Shown here in pieces: positions 11,149 through 22,797 of a stretch of 37,554 nt of DNA. This DNA comes from Scleroderma bovista. Lineage: Eukaryota; Basidiomycota; Agaricomycetes; Boletales; Sclerodermataceae. Position 1 is the first letter of the stretch. Each line of letters opens with the position of its first letter. A model generated the notes under the pieces. That model had not been told where the DNA came from. It searched no databases and saw only the letters and a program-made list of their open reading frames with translations. Both the position numbers and the translations under genes were made by a program. The stretch lies in assembly GCA_037178675.1 (NCBI GenBank), contig JAYMGJ010000106.1, positions 1-37,554 on the forward strand. Direction: 5' to 3'.

Positions 11149-11501
11149 TGACGCAGGCCGGGACGAGATTACGAAAAAGTTTATGTAACGGAGACATACT
11201 CGAAATGCCGCCTGCGTCGGCAGAACCCTTGCTCTCCGCATGCACATTGGATCATCTGCGTACTTGGAAGGCTCATAGGTAGCAAGGTAAGACAACCGAA
11301 TCACACGGATCCAAAGAAGGCAAAAAGTTCTGTCGTCAGTCGTTCCCACGATATAGCATTCTCCCAGAACCCTTTGCTCTTCGAGCAAGGGAATGTATTT
11401 CGAGCACGCTCAGCTACGGCGACATGCGTGTCAAATCTTGTACGTAGTCCCTGACCCTCCTTAGGGTGAAGTATCAATGCGGCTTTCGTTTGGGAATGTA
11501 C
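11149..11501. other. Laccase 1-laccase 2 intergenic DNA, no gene
   Basis: No exon is recognised on either strand; small minus-strand frames lack motifs or splice support. It holds the presumptive upstream region of laccase 2. Confidence 0.4.
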
Positions 11502-11508
11502 TATAAAA
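11502..11508 (+). promoter_or_regulatory. TATA box of laccase 2 pseudogene
   Basis: TATAAAA 72 bases before the ATG, followed by the shared leader (gaggggaatgatctcaacatc type) seen in all three laccase copies. Confidence 0.6.
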
Positions 11509-11579
11509 GAGGGGAATGATCTCAACATCAGAGACGAATTCCTTGGGACTTCAAGGACTTTCTCCTCACGATCATCGCA

Positions 11580-13757
11580 ATGCACGCTTTCACAAAATTC
11601 ATTCTAGCAATAACTCTCATTCATTCTCCCGCAGCGACTTCGGCGCTCACTGGAGCGGAGACTCGTCGAGCGCCGCGATCTCGAAGTACGAATGTCCTTG
11701 GCCCTGTGACAAATATCGAGATTGTAAACAAAAACATTGCTCCAGATGGCTTTACTCGCTCGTAACTTTCCTACTCCCTCCACCAGGATGTCTGATTCTG
11801 ACATACGAAAGATCTGTGCTTGCTGGGGGAACCTTTCCTGGTCCATTGATTCAGGCACACAAGGTATTGTCTGGACTTGACTATCCATGGCTATGTGAAT
11901 GCAATCCCGTTATTCCAGGGAGATGACTTTCGTATCAATGTAATCAATCAACTTAGCGATACCTCGATGAATACCACAACGAGCATTGTCAGCGCATTTT
12001 CGTTTTTTTGATATCATTCTGAAAGTTGAAGTGATCTCAGCATTGGCATGGCATCCTTCAGCACCAGCCCAACTGGGCCGACGGAGTTGCATCCATAACC
12101 AAATGTCCAATTCCCCCAAACGATAGCTTCTTGTATACCTTCATGGTGCCGGATTAGGCTGGGACATTCTGGTATCACTCGCACTTATCGACGCAGTACT
12201 GCGATGGCCTGAGAGGACCACTTGTGATTTATGATGACGACGATCCGTATGCCGATATGTACGATGTCGATGACAGTGGTGGGACTGACATATACGGATC
12301 TGCCTCTGTTTTGAGCTGATGGAAAACTCTGATCATAGCCTAGACTGTCATCTTTCTATCTGATTGGTTCGTTTGGATGTGTTATACTCTCATTCAGTTT
12401 GCAAATCATCTTTCATAGGTACCACAAACCCTCGCCCCAGCTATACAAGACATTTCCCTTTACTCCAAATGCTACATTGATAAATGGGCTCGGCCGTTAT
12501 CCAGGCGGACCCCAGTCTCCGCTTACAGTGATCAACGTCGAACATGGGAAACGGTACCGGTTTCGACTCATTGGAGCTTCCTGCGACGCGCAGTTTAACT
12601 TCACGATGGATGGTTACAACATGACCATTATCGAAGCAGACGGCATCGAGGTAGAGCCTGTCGTGGTTGACTCACTCCCGATTTTCGTAGGTCAGCGTTA
12701 CTCGGTTGTGGTGACTGCTGATCAACCTGTGGGCAACTACTGGATCCGCGCCTTTCCTGATAATGGCCCTCAGACTTTTGACGGCGGCCTGAACTCGGCC
12801 ATTTTGAGGTATGCTGGTGCGCCTACAAATGAACCTACAACCAAGGAGGGACCGTACGCGCTACCGTTTGACGAAGGCGCGCTTCATCCCCTTTTTGATG
12901 CTGGTGCACCCGGCATTGCAGAACCAGGAAAAGCTGACATCAACATTAACTTCGTGACGGGTTTCACTGCTCATAAACAGTTCACCATGAACGGTGTTAC
13001 CTTTGTTGCGCCACCACTCCCTGTCCTCTTACAAATTCTAAGCGGGGCTCGGCACGCGTCTCAGTTACTTCCTAACGGCAGCGCCTATGAGTTGCCTCAC
13101 AATAAGGTCGTCGAAATTACCATTCCGGCCACAGAACTTACACAGGGTGGAGCACCGGCTGGAGCAGTAAGCAAACTCCCTATATGTGATATAAGATAAA
13201 TAAGCTAACAGTAATTATCTATCTCTAGCATCCTTTTCATCTTCATGGCGTAAGTTTTGCCTTCGCTAGCTGTGGCATCTACATTCATAAATCCAACTAC
13301 TGCACGAACCTAGCATGTTTTCGATGTGGTCAGAGTGGCGGGTAGTAGTTCTTATAACTTTGTCAACCCTGTGAGGAGGGACACAGTATCAACTGGCTTC
13401 CAAGCGAACAATGACAACGTGACGATTCGCTTTGTCACCGACAACCCGGGGCCGTGGTTCTTCCACTGGTGAGGCGAACCTTGGTTGCCTGAGCACAAAC
13501 ACTGATCTGACCATTTGCGCTATGTACGCCAGTCATATTAATTGGCACTTACACGGGTATGTCGGCAATGAATTATCTGCTACTTTCTCCTGACAATTAC
13601 GATCAGTGGATTTGCTGTTGTCATGGCGGAAGCGATGGACGAAACAGCTGCCGAGGAACATCCTCCAGGTGCGCATCTTGTTTACCTTATGTATGACTAT
13701 ATGATAAACCACACTTCAGATTATTGGACCAATCAGTGCTCTTCGATCCAAAGTTAA
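11580..13757 (+). pseudogene. Laccase 2, pseudogene with two in-frame stops
   Basis: The exon plan is the same as in laccase 1: 11580-11761, 11812-11863, 11919-11987, 12041-12275 (or 12278), 12339-12366, 12419-13166, 13229-13249, 13314-13468, 13533-13556, 13607-13668, 13720-13757. A TAG at 12155-12157 replaces the Gln of VPDQTG in exon 4. A second TAG (12341-12343) falls at the start of the 28-base microexon, where the sisters read TCA or TCG. Intron 1 has a weaker donor (GTAACT). The type-1/3 copper motif reads HCHINWHLHG, with Asp changed to Asn. All remaining exons are open and [15 protein letters not shown] and HPFHLHG are kept, so inactivation is recent. A truncated product of about 140 residues would lack most copper ligands. 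Loss by sequencing error is unlikely given two independent stops. Confidence 0.9.
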
Positions 13758-14429
13758 AACGTACCAAACTACGAGGTGGTTTGGATGAAATTCTTCCTTC
13801 GAGGGCGCGCGAGCATCCCATATAAAGCCCAATGATTGTTCGTACTTGAGATTGCATGAAACAAACGCGCTGTGTGCCCTGCGCTACGCTGCAAAGTTAC
13901 ATCTTAACTTTGCAATATCCTTGTGAAATTTGCACTTCTCAACACCCGTGGCCTGAACGAAATTCAAATACTCCATTGAGCTTTGGTGTGGGATCCCAAT
14001 ATTCCCATGTTATACATCATCATCATGACGCATACTGATTCGGGGCCGAGGCCATCCTAATGAGGGTTTGGGACAAGGGATTAATGGAGTCTATCCAAGA
14101 CAGGTTGACAACGAGCCAGTACAGATCTTCAAGATGGTCAATGTTCAGCCAAGCCCGCGGAAGTACTTATATGGGTACAGAGTCATAACGGCTAATAAGT
14201 ACGTTAAATCTACTACTTATTACATAAAGCCGACGATGAACTCCGTCGCCAACACAATCCGCAGAGGCAATAAGAACGGCATCTCCCGGTCGCGGCCGTC
14301 CACCACATACAGCATGGATGGTATTTTTGATCTGTTGGCGCTGCTCGGGTCCTGGATTGAACATGGAATGTAGCAAGGGCATTAGTACATTCAATATTTA
14401 AATTATTGGAGATGAGATGTTTAGCAATG
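13758..14429. repeat. Duplicated laccase 3' flank, copy 2
   Basis: Non-coding flank shared with copy 1 (10670-11148) and inverted copy 3 (about 22800-23640). It runs from the laccase stop to the end of the convergent MYND pseudogene and contains the 'agcatggatggtatttttgatctgttgg' block at about 14310. Confidence 0.75.
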
Positions 14430-14990
14430 GGGAGATGAATGGCCTACATGGTTTATGCGTCTTCTAGTCGTTCCGCTGACACGTCGGACCGCAGCAGTGA
14501 GATCGTGGCCCGGAACGGTACCTGTAGCCCATACCTGGCTGATCTGGAGGATGCACCCCTTGCCACTTGTTCCAGACTTCTTCAGGGTTCCTGCGATGTA
14601 AACAGGACTACTAACTTGAAATTTCCAGAGCCAGCTCATTGAGTGTAACATTCATAGAGGGGATTGATAAGAGCAGTGAGTTCAGCATCATTCCTACTAG
14701 CTTCTTCATCTGCCACGAGAATGATACTTTCGATCAAATATGCTCCAAGAAACGGATTGCAAGGTGCTTGTGATGGATGGGAAACTCGTGATTATCAACA
14801 TGATGCCTTGTCGCAGTCAGGTGGTTTGAATTATGGGTATTGGGGAGGTGTTTGTGTTTGAAGTCCGCCTGGACGACAGAAGTGGATGCGGGGTTAGTTA
14901 CCATGTTCAACATTGCCCAACATTGTATCTTGCAGTTCCTGAACTCTTCACGTTCAGCAGTAAAACGTGCAGTCGCTGTGCCTTCCATTC
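14430..14990 (-). pseudogene. MYND-type zinc-finger protein, pseudogene
   Basis: Reading leftward from about 14990 there is a coding-like piece (CKIQCWAMLNMVTNPA) and a hydrophobic segment (GMMLNSLLLSIPSMNVTLNE, about 14715-14650). These are followed by PEEVWNKWQGVHPPDQPG (about 14585-14530) and a C-terminal half finger HCCGPTCQRND-stop-KTHKP (about 14500-14450). The pattern YCG..CQ..DW..HK is typical of MYND fingers, which mediate protein contacts. The Trp codon is TAG at 14464-14466, the first Cys pair is missing and pieces lie in different frames. A matching remnant with an intact DWKAHK lies inverted at 22590-22797. The gene was convergent with laccase 2 and was duplicated with it. Confidence 0.6.
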
Positions 14991-17691
14991 CCCTGATGGT
15001 ATTCCCATGTTACCCAAGATTTGCAGCGCCAAGTGTTCTCATGGCTGATCTCCATACCAGGGGCTGGTTCCGGAGGGTCGCCAAGGTGGTCTGGAGCTTT
15101 TTGATGCTATGTACGACTTTTATCGCATGTCAGAAGTATGAAATGTACTTGTTTTCTCATTTGTATGGCTCAAGTTGACGACTTTCAGCTCCAGAGTCGT
15201 AACCTTTAGTCTTATTGGATCTTCGACCCCACAGTCCCCTTCTTAGACAAGGTCCCGGTGAAGCGACTGCCAGCTATGGTGACACACTTTCACTCGACGC
15301 CGATACGCTAGATTCCTGTGGACGTTTATGTAATATTTAGTCCATTGATAAGCGTGGCGGAGCAGCTCCTGTGTGGTGAGCAGCACATGCTCCTTGACCA
15401 ACTGATTGAGAAAAGATAGGGATGCCGTCGAACGTCTTTATCTCACATGGCGCTCGATTCGGCAATATTACACAGATATGAACCACTCCTCGTCAGCTCA
15501 ACCTTATCGTTCCGATGAACATGTTACATAAATGTCCGACAGCACTCGTGGCCAATCTATTGTGCTTCACCTTCTAAGACCGATTTTTACTACTGTTCGT
15601 ATCGTTATCGGAAGTGTGTCGATTCCCGCCTTAAACGGAGGTATACGCGGTATCAAATGTACCCACGGGAGGCGGGGATTTGTGCTGGGTTACCTAGATG
15701 ATATCACCGAGTAGCGTTGATAGGAGGGCCGAGGCGTTATGGTTCAGTGATTGTCTGGCGCTGGCCAAGGACAACGGACAGCACCACAGCAGCCACTAGT
15801 CAGGTGCCTCTGTCCAAAAAGTGTCCTCCAAAGACTCAAAGCCAGAATTGCAAAGTAGAAGTCCCTGTTGAGGTTACTCACGTGATCCTTTAGGCTTGAT
15901 GAATCATCGACAATGGTTATCTAGCCCCGGTATCTTGACGCAGCACCCTTCCAGGTTCTATGACGGCACTAAATAGCAATATTAGTATCTCATGCACTAC
16001 TTTGCTCCATGCAGATGCCTGTACCCGCGATCCGATCAAGCACTGCAAGGACTCAATCTGGCGTATGAACGACGCCTTCCCACAAAATACACGTGAGTTT
16101 CGGGTTGGCTATACCAGATGTATGTTATGGCTCCGACCTCAGAGGATTACCTTTGTGTGTATACGGTCCGTCCTTGGCAGGCGACGCTCTTTGGGGATTG
16201 CCGAGGACACACCTGACAGGTGGCAGGTGTAGTGCCCGATATGTACATCTGAGTCCGAATGGGGACTACAACCCAGGAAATGGACTTGGAGAATTAGCCT
16301 ATCACGAGTTGGCGTGGAGAATAAGGACGATGGAAATGGGTCCGACCATGGCTAAATCACACGCATATGTTTCACATATACGTGCATCTAGGATGATGAT
16401 CAGGTGATAGATGCCTTGGTAACAAGGTGAGGATCCGGCCGCTGGACATTGGGACAGCTAAAAGCAATTATGAGGGGTGCTCACCATACCAGATATCAGG
16501 CATCGAATACCATGGAACTGGGTCAAGGGACGTACATATGTGGATAGACACTTGGAAGTAGGGAATGCTGAGGTGGACTCAAATGTGGAACGCCGCAGGT
16601 GCTTTGATGGTTTCCTCGTTGGTCCTAGCTGGTCTCGATAATTAAAGGTGTCACTGTAAGCACAGTGCTGCGCTTGAAGCGCACCGAACAGGCCTGGTAG
16701 TTGCTTATACCATATGTGTGGTATCTGGGGAAGCTACTTCATGGACGGCTCGTGTTGTGGCATGCTTACCTGTTACAAAGCCGCCTTATCGGCAACAGAA
16801 GCGCCCGCGCACCAGATCAAAATTGACTATCAACGGAGGATGTAAAATGAAGAAGGATCACCAGGCTCGTTTGTTCCGAGACCCCTGGGGAGGACAGACC
16901 AACGAAGCTACGGATGGCAAGCCGGAAAATGACGTAACATTGGCGGTCATCGCGCCAACAAAACTTGTACGCTGATTGGCGGGCACATGGGAGAAGTCTT
17001 GAAACTTACCTACACGGAATGAAGTCGTGGTTGGTTATATAGATAAGCACACGCTGCAGCATCATGTAGGGTAAACAGGCGGAAGTCGCGTTTTAAAGGC
17101 GCCGACATGGTTGGGGCGGAGTTGTCCAATCGAACAACACTCTCGTAGGACACAGCCCGCGGGTAATACACGGGTGAGATCCGAGGAAAGGGTCGTCGCC
17201 ACCATGGCCACAGAGTCCACATGAGCTCTGAAAGACCATGGACAAACAGAAGGTGAGACGGAAAACAAAGATAAGGAGGGGATGGATGACGTAATCATCC
17301 CGGGGGTGTCGGTCATTTTCGGGACAAAACTGTAGTGGATGGCTGTCAGGATGTCGGAAGGTTATGCTGTCGAGGTCGGTGTGTTGGCGTACCGTGTCTT
17401 GGACAAGTCGTTTCAAGGGGTGAGAGTACCCAAGTGGCCTTGGGAGGGCGACTGATAAGGAGGTGGCACGCTAACTCCTTTGGTTCCGTATCTAATAGCA
17501 GACACCATGGAGGACAACGTACGGGAGAGAGGCGACGACGACGACGACGACGACAAGGATGTCTCACATTGCGAAAATCGCGCCATGACAGCGCTCGACG
17601 ACGACAACCGCGCAAAGAAATGGAAAAATAAAAGTTTATGGGGTGCTGTGTGGCTGTGCTGTTCCTAACTGTAGTTACGTAGGCTGGGGGT
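14991..17691. other. 2.7 kb gene-poor stretch
   Basis: Only short, overlapping open frames without recognisable motifs are seen. The longest plus-strand pieces (15960-16232 and 16093-16407) have no clear donor/acceptor partners. 14991-15180 may hold further upstream pieces of the MYND pseudogene. I see nothing else that I can name. Confidence 0.4.
17534..17554. repeat. (GAC)7 microsatellite
   Basis: Seven GAC triplets, about 185 bases upstream of the fungalysin ATG. Confidence 0.9.
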
Positions 17692-17692
17692 G

Positions 17693-17700
17693 AATAAATA
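17693..17700 (+). promoter_or_regulatory. TATA-like element of the fungalysin gene
   Basis: AATAAATA, 39 bases before the ATG, followed by a CT-rich leader (ctctcccgtcttctcgac). Position and composition fit a fungal core promoter; inferred. Confidence 0.4.
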
Positions 17701-17738
17701 CGGGCTGGGTCTCTCCCGTCTTCTCGACTTGACCAGCC

Positions 17739-20700
17739 ATGAGAGGCCTCACCACAGTCACGCTTGCCCTCGCTGGTCTCGCAGCCCATGCCATCGCACA
17801 CACTGCACCGCCCCCTCTTCCCCAGCGCAGAAAGTCGCTGGGCTTCGGTCCACTCCTTCCCCATGCCCGCTTCGAGACTCCCTCCGTTGCTGCTGGGTTC
17901 GTCTCCGACGACTCCAACACTGACCCTTTCCACGTCGCACGTGACTTTCTGAGCCAGTATGTCGACCCCGCAGTGGGCCGCGCGTACACCATCCGCTCAG
18001 ACTCGTACACCGACCGCACCACGGGAATCACACATATCTATGCCCGCCAGCTCGTTGGCGGCATCGAGGTTGCCGACGGCCATATCAACCTCAACATCAA
18101 GGATGGCCGCATCCTCAGCTTTGGCGACTCGGTGGGTAGAACCGTCTGGTTTGAACTTGTCACGTGCTGACCCACTCCTAACAGTTCTTCCCCGGAGGTG
18201 CACCCGCCTACGTAGCAGAGGAGCCTGTCCACCCACACGCGCTCTACTGTGCCCAGCTCAGTGACGCGCTGGATTTCCACCAGGAATACCTCGTTGCCTC
18301 CCTTGACACCGCTCCGCAGTCTGCGCTCTCCCATGAACAACACAAGACTATCGAGGGTATCGCCACCCTCACCCACCTTTTGGAGTCCAACTGTGCTGTC
18401 GTTGCACCCGCGCCTTCGCTATATGCTGGTGAGAATCCCCAGCTCGACATGGATCCTCGGAGAGCCCTCCTCGCCTTCATGGCTTCCGCACTCCCCCAGT
18501 CCCACCCCGACTTTGAAGACGTGCTCGAGAACCCAGAGACTTATTTCCACGGCATCCACATCACTCCAGAGACCCACTTCGTTGGCGAACATGCCAGCAT
18601 TGGCATGGTCCTAGCAAATGTGCCCGGAACTGTCGGAGATGTCAAGGCGCGTATCGCGTGGGTTCAAGTGCCACGTGACGACGGAAGCGTCCAACTCGAG
18701 TTGGTGCACAGAGTAGGTGGCTATGAAGAGTCTTGTTCTGCCTCATACTCACCTGTTGCAGTTCGAAGTCGAGATGGAGCACAATTGGTACGAGGCAACT
18801 GTCTCTGCTGCGCTCCCCCACCGCATCATCAGTGTCGTCGACTGGGCGAGTGACTCGCCCATGCCCATCCTTGGTCAAGGTATGCTTTCCTTTTTAAGCC
18901 GCGTGACTGCCACTCACGCCACCTTCGCACAGACTCGGAGCAGCTCCCCCCTCTCGCTGCGTTTATTCCATCTGGATCATATCTACCCTCGTTCGACTCG
19001 GCACACAAGGCCGAATTCAAGACAAAGCCTCGCCTAGGAAAGGCCATCGCCGACCGCAAGAAGTGCCACAGCAAACAGGAAGCGGAAGGTTCGCCTGTCA
19101 GTGTTTCGTGGACTTGGCGACTGAATACCCTATTAGCATTTGTCCCCATTCCGCCAAAGGACAAAGTTCCTGCTGTTCAACCTGCTACGTACCTCGTCTT
19201 CCCGTGGGGTACCAATGACCCCGAGGAGGCTGGCAAGCGCAGAGAGAAAGAAACTGGTATCCGTGGGTGCTCTGGCGCTTCCCTATCATCCGACTACTGA
19301 TCTTGCCACATATGTGCCACGTGTGTAGAACACCCTCTCTCGTATGGCCGCAAAGTGATGTCAGAGTCGGGCGATACCCTTGCATCTCCCGTTGGCTGGC
19401 ACACTCTTCCCTACGAGCATGATCCCAGTATCGGTGAAGATGAGCGGCGGCGTGCCAAGGACCACGGAGGTAACCGCTCGCATCTTCATTTCTACACTTG
19501 ACACTGACACTGCGCAGATATCTGGCGGACGACCAACACTACCTGGGGAAACAATGTCTTTTCACATGAGAACTGGGATGGGAAGTTTACCTGGATGAGC
19601 AACCACCGGCCTGAGGGAAAGAAGACAAGTGAGTTTTCTTTACGCCAGGCTCTTTGACCCGCGCTTATGGAGATCTGCCACAGGAGCCTCGGTAGTGTAT
19701 GCATTCCCTTATGATCCCGTGCCGGTGGATGGCGAAGCTGCCGAGATGGCCCAGGCGAAGGGATACATCGACGCCGCTGTCACACAACTTTTCTATACCA
19801 GCAACATGGCGCATGACTTGTTCTACAGGTAGGACATCCTAGGAGACTCATGATTGGAAGTGCTATACCTTTTTGAAATAGGTACGGCTTCACCGAGGAA
19901 GCGGGCAACTTCCAGCAGCACAACTTTGGACGCGGTGGTAAGCAGGATGACGCTGTCATTGCGAACGCGCAGGACGGCAGCGGGTTTAACAATGCCAACT
20001 TTATGACTCCACCTGATGGTCAGAACGGGTATGCTATTCCGCTTTTATCCTCCCGTTTATGGTGCACTCACGAGGATCTTAGACGCTGTCGCATGTACCT
20101 CTGGAACGCTGCATCACCTTACCGTGATGGTGACTTGGAGGCTGGCATTGTGATCCACGAACTCGCACATGGCTTGTCCACGCGGTTGACGGGTGGTCCA
20201 GAAAACTCTGGCTGTCTCGGATGGGGCGAGGCCGGGGGAATGGGTGAAGGGTGGGGCGGTACGTTTGCATCAGCAGTGCTATCGCAGAATCCTAATGACA
20301 CATCAGACTTCATCGCCACTGTTGTGCGCTCGACGGAGGAATACTCCGATTACCCCATGGGCGCCTGGTCAGCGAACCGTGCCAAAGGCATTCGCAATTA
20401 TATCTATTCCACGACCAACAAGACCAACCCTGCGACTTATGAGACCCTCGACAAGCCTGGGTTCTGGGGTGTCCATGCGATTGGTGAAGTTTGGGCGGAG
20501 ATGCTTTGGGTTGTACTCCAGCGCCTCATCAATAAGCACGGTTTCTCCGACACCCTCTTCCCTCCTGTCCCCGATGCTAAGGGACACATACCCGAAGACA
20601 ATGACTTTTACCGTCCGCAAGCGTACGATCCTAGGGGCAAACCGCTGCCATTGGTGCCAAAGCACGGTAACACGCTGTTTTTGCAGCTGGTCATCCAGGG

Positions 20701-21113
20701 CATGAAGTTGCAGCCATGCTCGCCAACGTTCTTCGATGCCCGCACGGCGATTCTGCAGGCGGATCAGGATCTGACGGGTGGTGAGAACTCATGCGAGATT
20801 TGGGCAGGCTTTGCAAAGAGGGGCTTGGGTGCAGATGCGTCTGTGAAAGGGCAGACACCGTGGGGCGGAGGTGTACGCACCAACGTGGGTCCCTTTTACT
20901 TGCTTTCCTTGCTTCGTGGGTGATGACTATCGTACCACGTAGGGCTACAACGTGCACAGGAACTGTCTTGCCAAGGACCCCGAATCGGACCCCAAGCCAG
21001 GCAAGCCTGATGAGGACTGTGGTCCCTTTGGGTTGTGCTGGCCGTGGAAGGACAAGAATGGCCGGTACAAGCTCCCCAAGCTTCCGGGTTGGCCCTGGGC
21101 CAATTATTACTAG
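17739..21113 (+). CDS. Fungalysin, secreted M36 zinc metalloprotease, intact, 11 exons
   Basis: Exons: 17739-18131, 18185-18712, 18762-18879, 18933-19256, 19329-19469, 19518-19628, 19684-19828, 19882-20028, 20083-20258, 20307-20884, 20943-21113. They make 943 codons without a stop. The order is a signal peptide ([13 protein letters not shown]), an FTP propeptide ([20 protein letters not shown], then FGDSFFPG), a long pro-region, and the catalytic M36 domain. The active-site helix is IVIHELAHG (His661, Glu662, His665), with the third zinc ligand Glu691 in [27 protein letters not shown] and [16 protein letters not shown] are further M36 hallmarks. A 57-codon Cys/Pro/Trp tail ([10 protein letters not shown]) follows the usual GGGVR end. 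Exon 4 contains an optional 48-base in-frame intron (19089-19136). The family cleaves extracellular proteins after autocatalytic propeptide removal. It lies between laccase pseudogene 2 and the Cys-rich gene, both also secreted types. Confidence 0.93.
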
Positions 21114-22021
21114 AGACAAAGGCACGAAGATTAGGGGGAAGGTGAAGGACAACGGATTTCAAGGATACCCAAAGTGGTTGAATCTGGATTCACCATAACA
21201 ACCGGAACTTGGAACCACCAAATATGTAGATGCGCAGGATCAAGGAACTGATATCTATATGCCGTACGTTCTCGCGATTCTCTTCTAATGCCTCGCTGTG
21301 TTTCTCTCGTCTTTTGGGTGGCATCTCGGGCATGGCATCATGGGCCGCCGTTGTCATCAGCGCCACCTGTTACTACCCCTTTACCATGTGGATCCTATTT
21401 TCTTGGTCCCGGTCTCGTCTTGTATCTCATACCATCTCAACCATATCCACGCAAGTACACGGAGTTATCCCGTTAATGGTCCTTATTCCGTTTTATGTGT
21501 TATATGCGTTCACGCCGTGTGTAGGTTTAGTGGAAATGACAGTATATTTTTGCTACATATGATCAATCGATTGATCGGTTGTGGTGTCGGCGCTGGATTG
21601 ACGCTGAACTAACACGATTTGGTGATGCGTCTGTATCTGCTCTGCTCTCAATATATAATTTCAACGCGGAAAATGGTGCAGCACAGAATCTGTTGTCCAG
21701 CTGTCACCAGTAACGGATACCTGCAAGCAAACCGATAAGCCATTGGGTAAGCTTCAGTGAATATTATCTTAGCTTACGTAGGACCAAAGACAACCCGTCA
21801 TGGTGCCCATTTGATTTCTCAAATCCCAGTTACTTGGATACAAAAAACAAAACAAATGTCTTGGCGCCTATTTCTCGAACATACGAATGATTATATAAAC
21901 TTCGCACTTCAAGTTCCAGCAAAAACTTTAAGGCGGGGAAAATACACGTGCAGAACCAAATATGCGAGCCCATCCACTCTCACCTAATACAATGAATTGA
22001 ATGTTCTGTTCCCCTGGCATG
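21114..22021. other. Fungalysin-to-Cys-rich gene intergenic region, duplicated
   Basis: The first about 350 bases and the last about 400 match 27788-28318 in the decayed copy, which lacks roughly 0.35-0.4 kb of this spacer. No gene is recognised. Confidence 0.6.
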
Positions 22022-22028
22022 TATAAAA
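22022..22028 (+). promoter_or_regulatory. TATA box of the Cys-rich secreted protein gene
   Basis: TATAAAA (in catgtataaaatgcaga) 41 bases before the ATG. It is kept in the duplicated copy at about 28319-28325. Confidence 0.65.
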
Positions 22029-22062
22029 TGCAGACAGAACGGGACGCCATTCCTTCTCCCCC

Positions 22063-22558
22063 ATGTTCTGTTTCCTTGGTATCGCGTCCTTCCTTCTCTC
22101 CTTGCATATTGCCTTTGTAGATGCCGATTGCAAGCAATCGCGGGGACCTAAGTTAATCGCCGCCAACGTGGCTCCTGCGGATAAGCTTACAGACTGGTGG
22201 TGTGGGGATGGGTGGCGTGAGTCGTGTGGCGATCAACTCAGCTAATACTTGTACTTATTATAAATTAACAGACTTGTGCAACCTCTTCCATGCCAGCTGT
22301 GCCAGAGATGGCTACTTCTGTGTACGTACCTAGTGGACCCCACTAATCGACTGATACTGAATCCTGATGGCCTGGGCGTTTTTCAGTGTTCGAAATATCC
22401 GCATACCTGTCCAGACAATTATATCTGCTGTAGCGGAGGGTCAGATGGGTGTAAGTGCTTCGATTGTAGCGAATCACATGTCGTGTTACTTACCTCCCCA
22501 TCTAGGCTGTCTCAAGGGGACCAGGTGCAACCCTGTGACATGTACTTGCGACAGATAG
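22063..22558 (+). CDS. Small secreted cysteine-rich protein (14 Cys, granulin/knottin-like pattern)
   Basis: Exons 22063-22216, 22272-22321, 22387-22450 and 22506-22558 encode 106 residues; all three introns start GTGAGT, GTACGT or GTAAGT and end in AG. Residues 1-21 form a signal peptide (FLGIASFLLSLHIAFVDA). The mature part has 14 cysteines including three CC pairs: C-x23-C-x6-C-x6-C-x6-CC-x6-C-x5-CC-x6-CC-x5-C-x4-C-x-C. This allows seven disulfides. The CC-rich spacing recalls granulin-like and other knotted small secreted proteins, but I cannot assign a known family, and no function should be inferred beyond secretion and disulfide stability. It lies 0.95 kb downstream of the fungalysin and was duplicated together with it, so co-expression is possible. 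The start is supported by the TATA box and by the copy at 28381. Confidence 0.8.
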
Positions 22559-22589
22559 TCGAGTGTAGAATGTGACAGTGTAAATGAAA

Positions 22590-22797
22590 AGCGCGTACGA
22601 GTGCCACCATGTGCTCTAGTATGTCTGTGTCACTGTATTGGAGCGAAAATCTAGGGGAACAGTCACTTTCCCAACTTGTGCACAAGAGGGTGACCCAAAT
22701 GTAAGGGTGCCTTGGGTCGTATACTGCGGTCAGAGATGTCAGCGGAACGACTGGAAGGCGCATAAACCCGTAGGTCGTTCATTTCCTCATTCCTGAA
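22590..22797 (+). pseudogene. MYND zinc-finger remnant, inverted copy
   Basis: YCGQRCQRNDWKAHKP is encoded at about 22722-22769. A first finger half lies in another frame (PKCKGALGR, with a stop before it). The remainder is degraded. It is convergent with laccase 3, mirroring the MYND pseudogene convergent with laccase 2, so both descend from one laccase-MYND module. Confidence 0.6.

Noticed and set aside
17346..18031. Long minus-strand frames over the fungalysin promoter and first exon
   Set aside because: Antisense to a well-supported signal peptide and propeptide exon; a GC-rich shadow.
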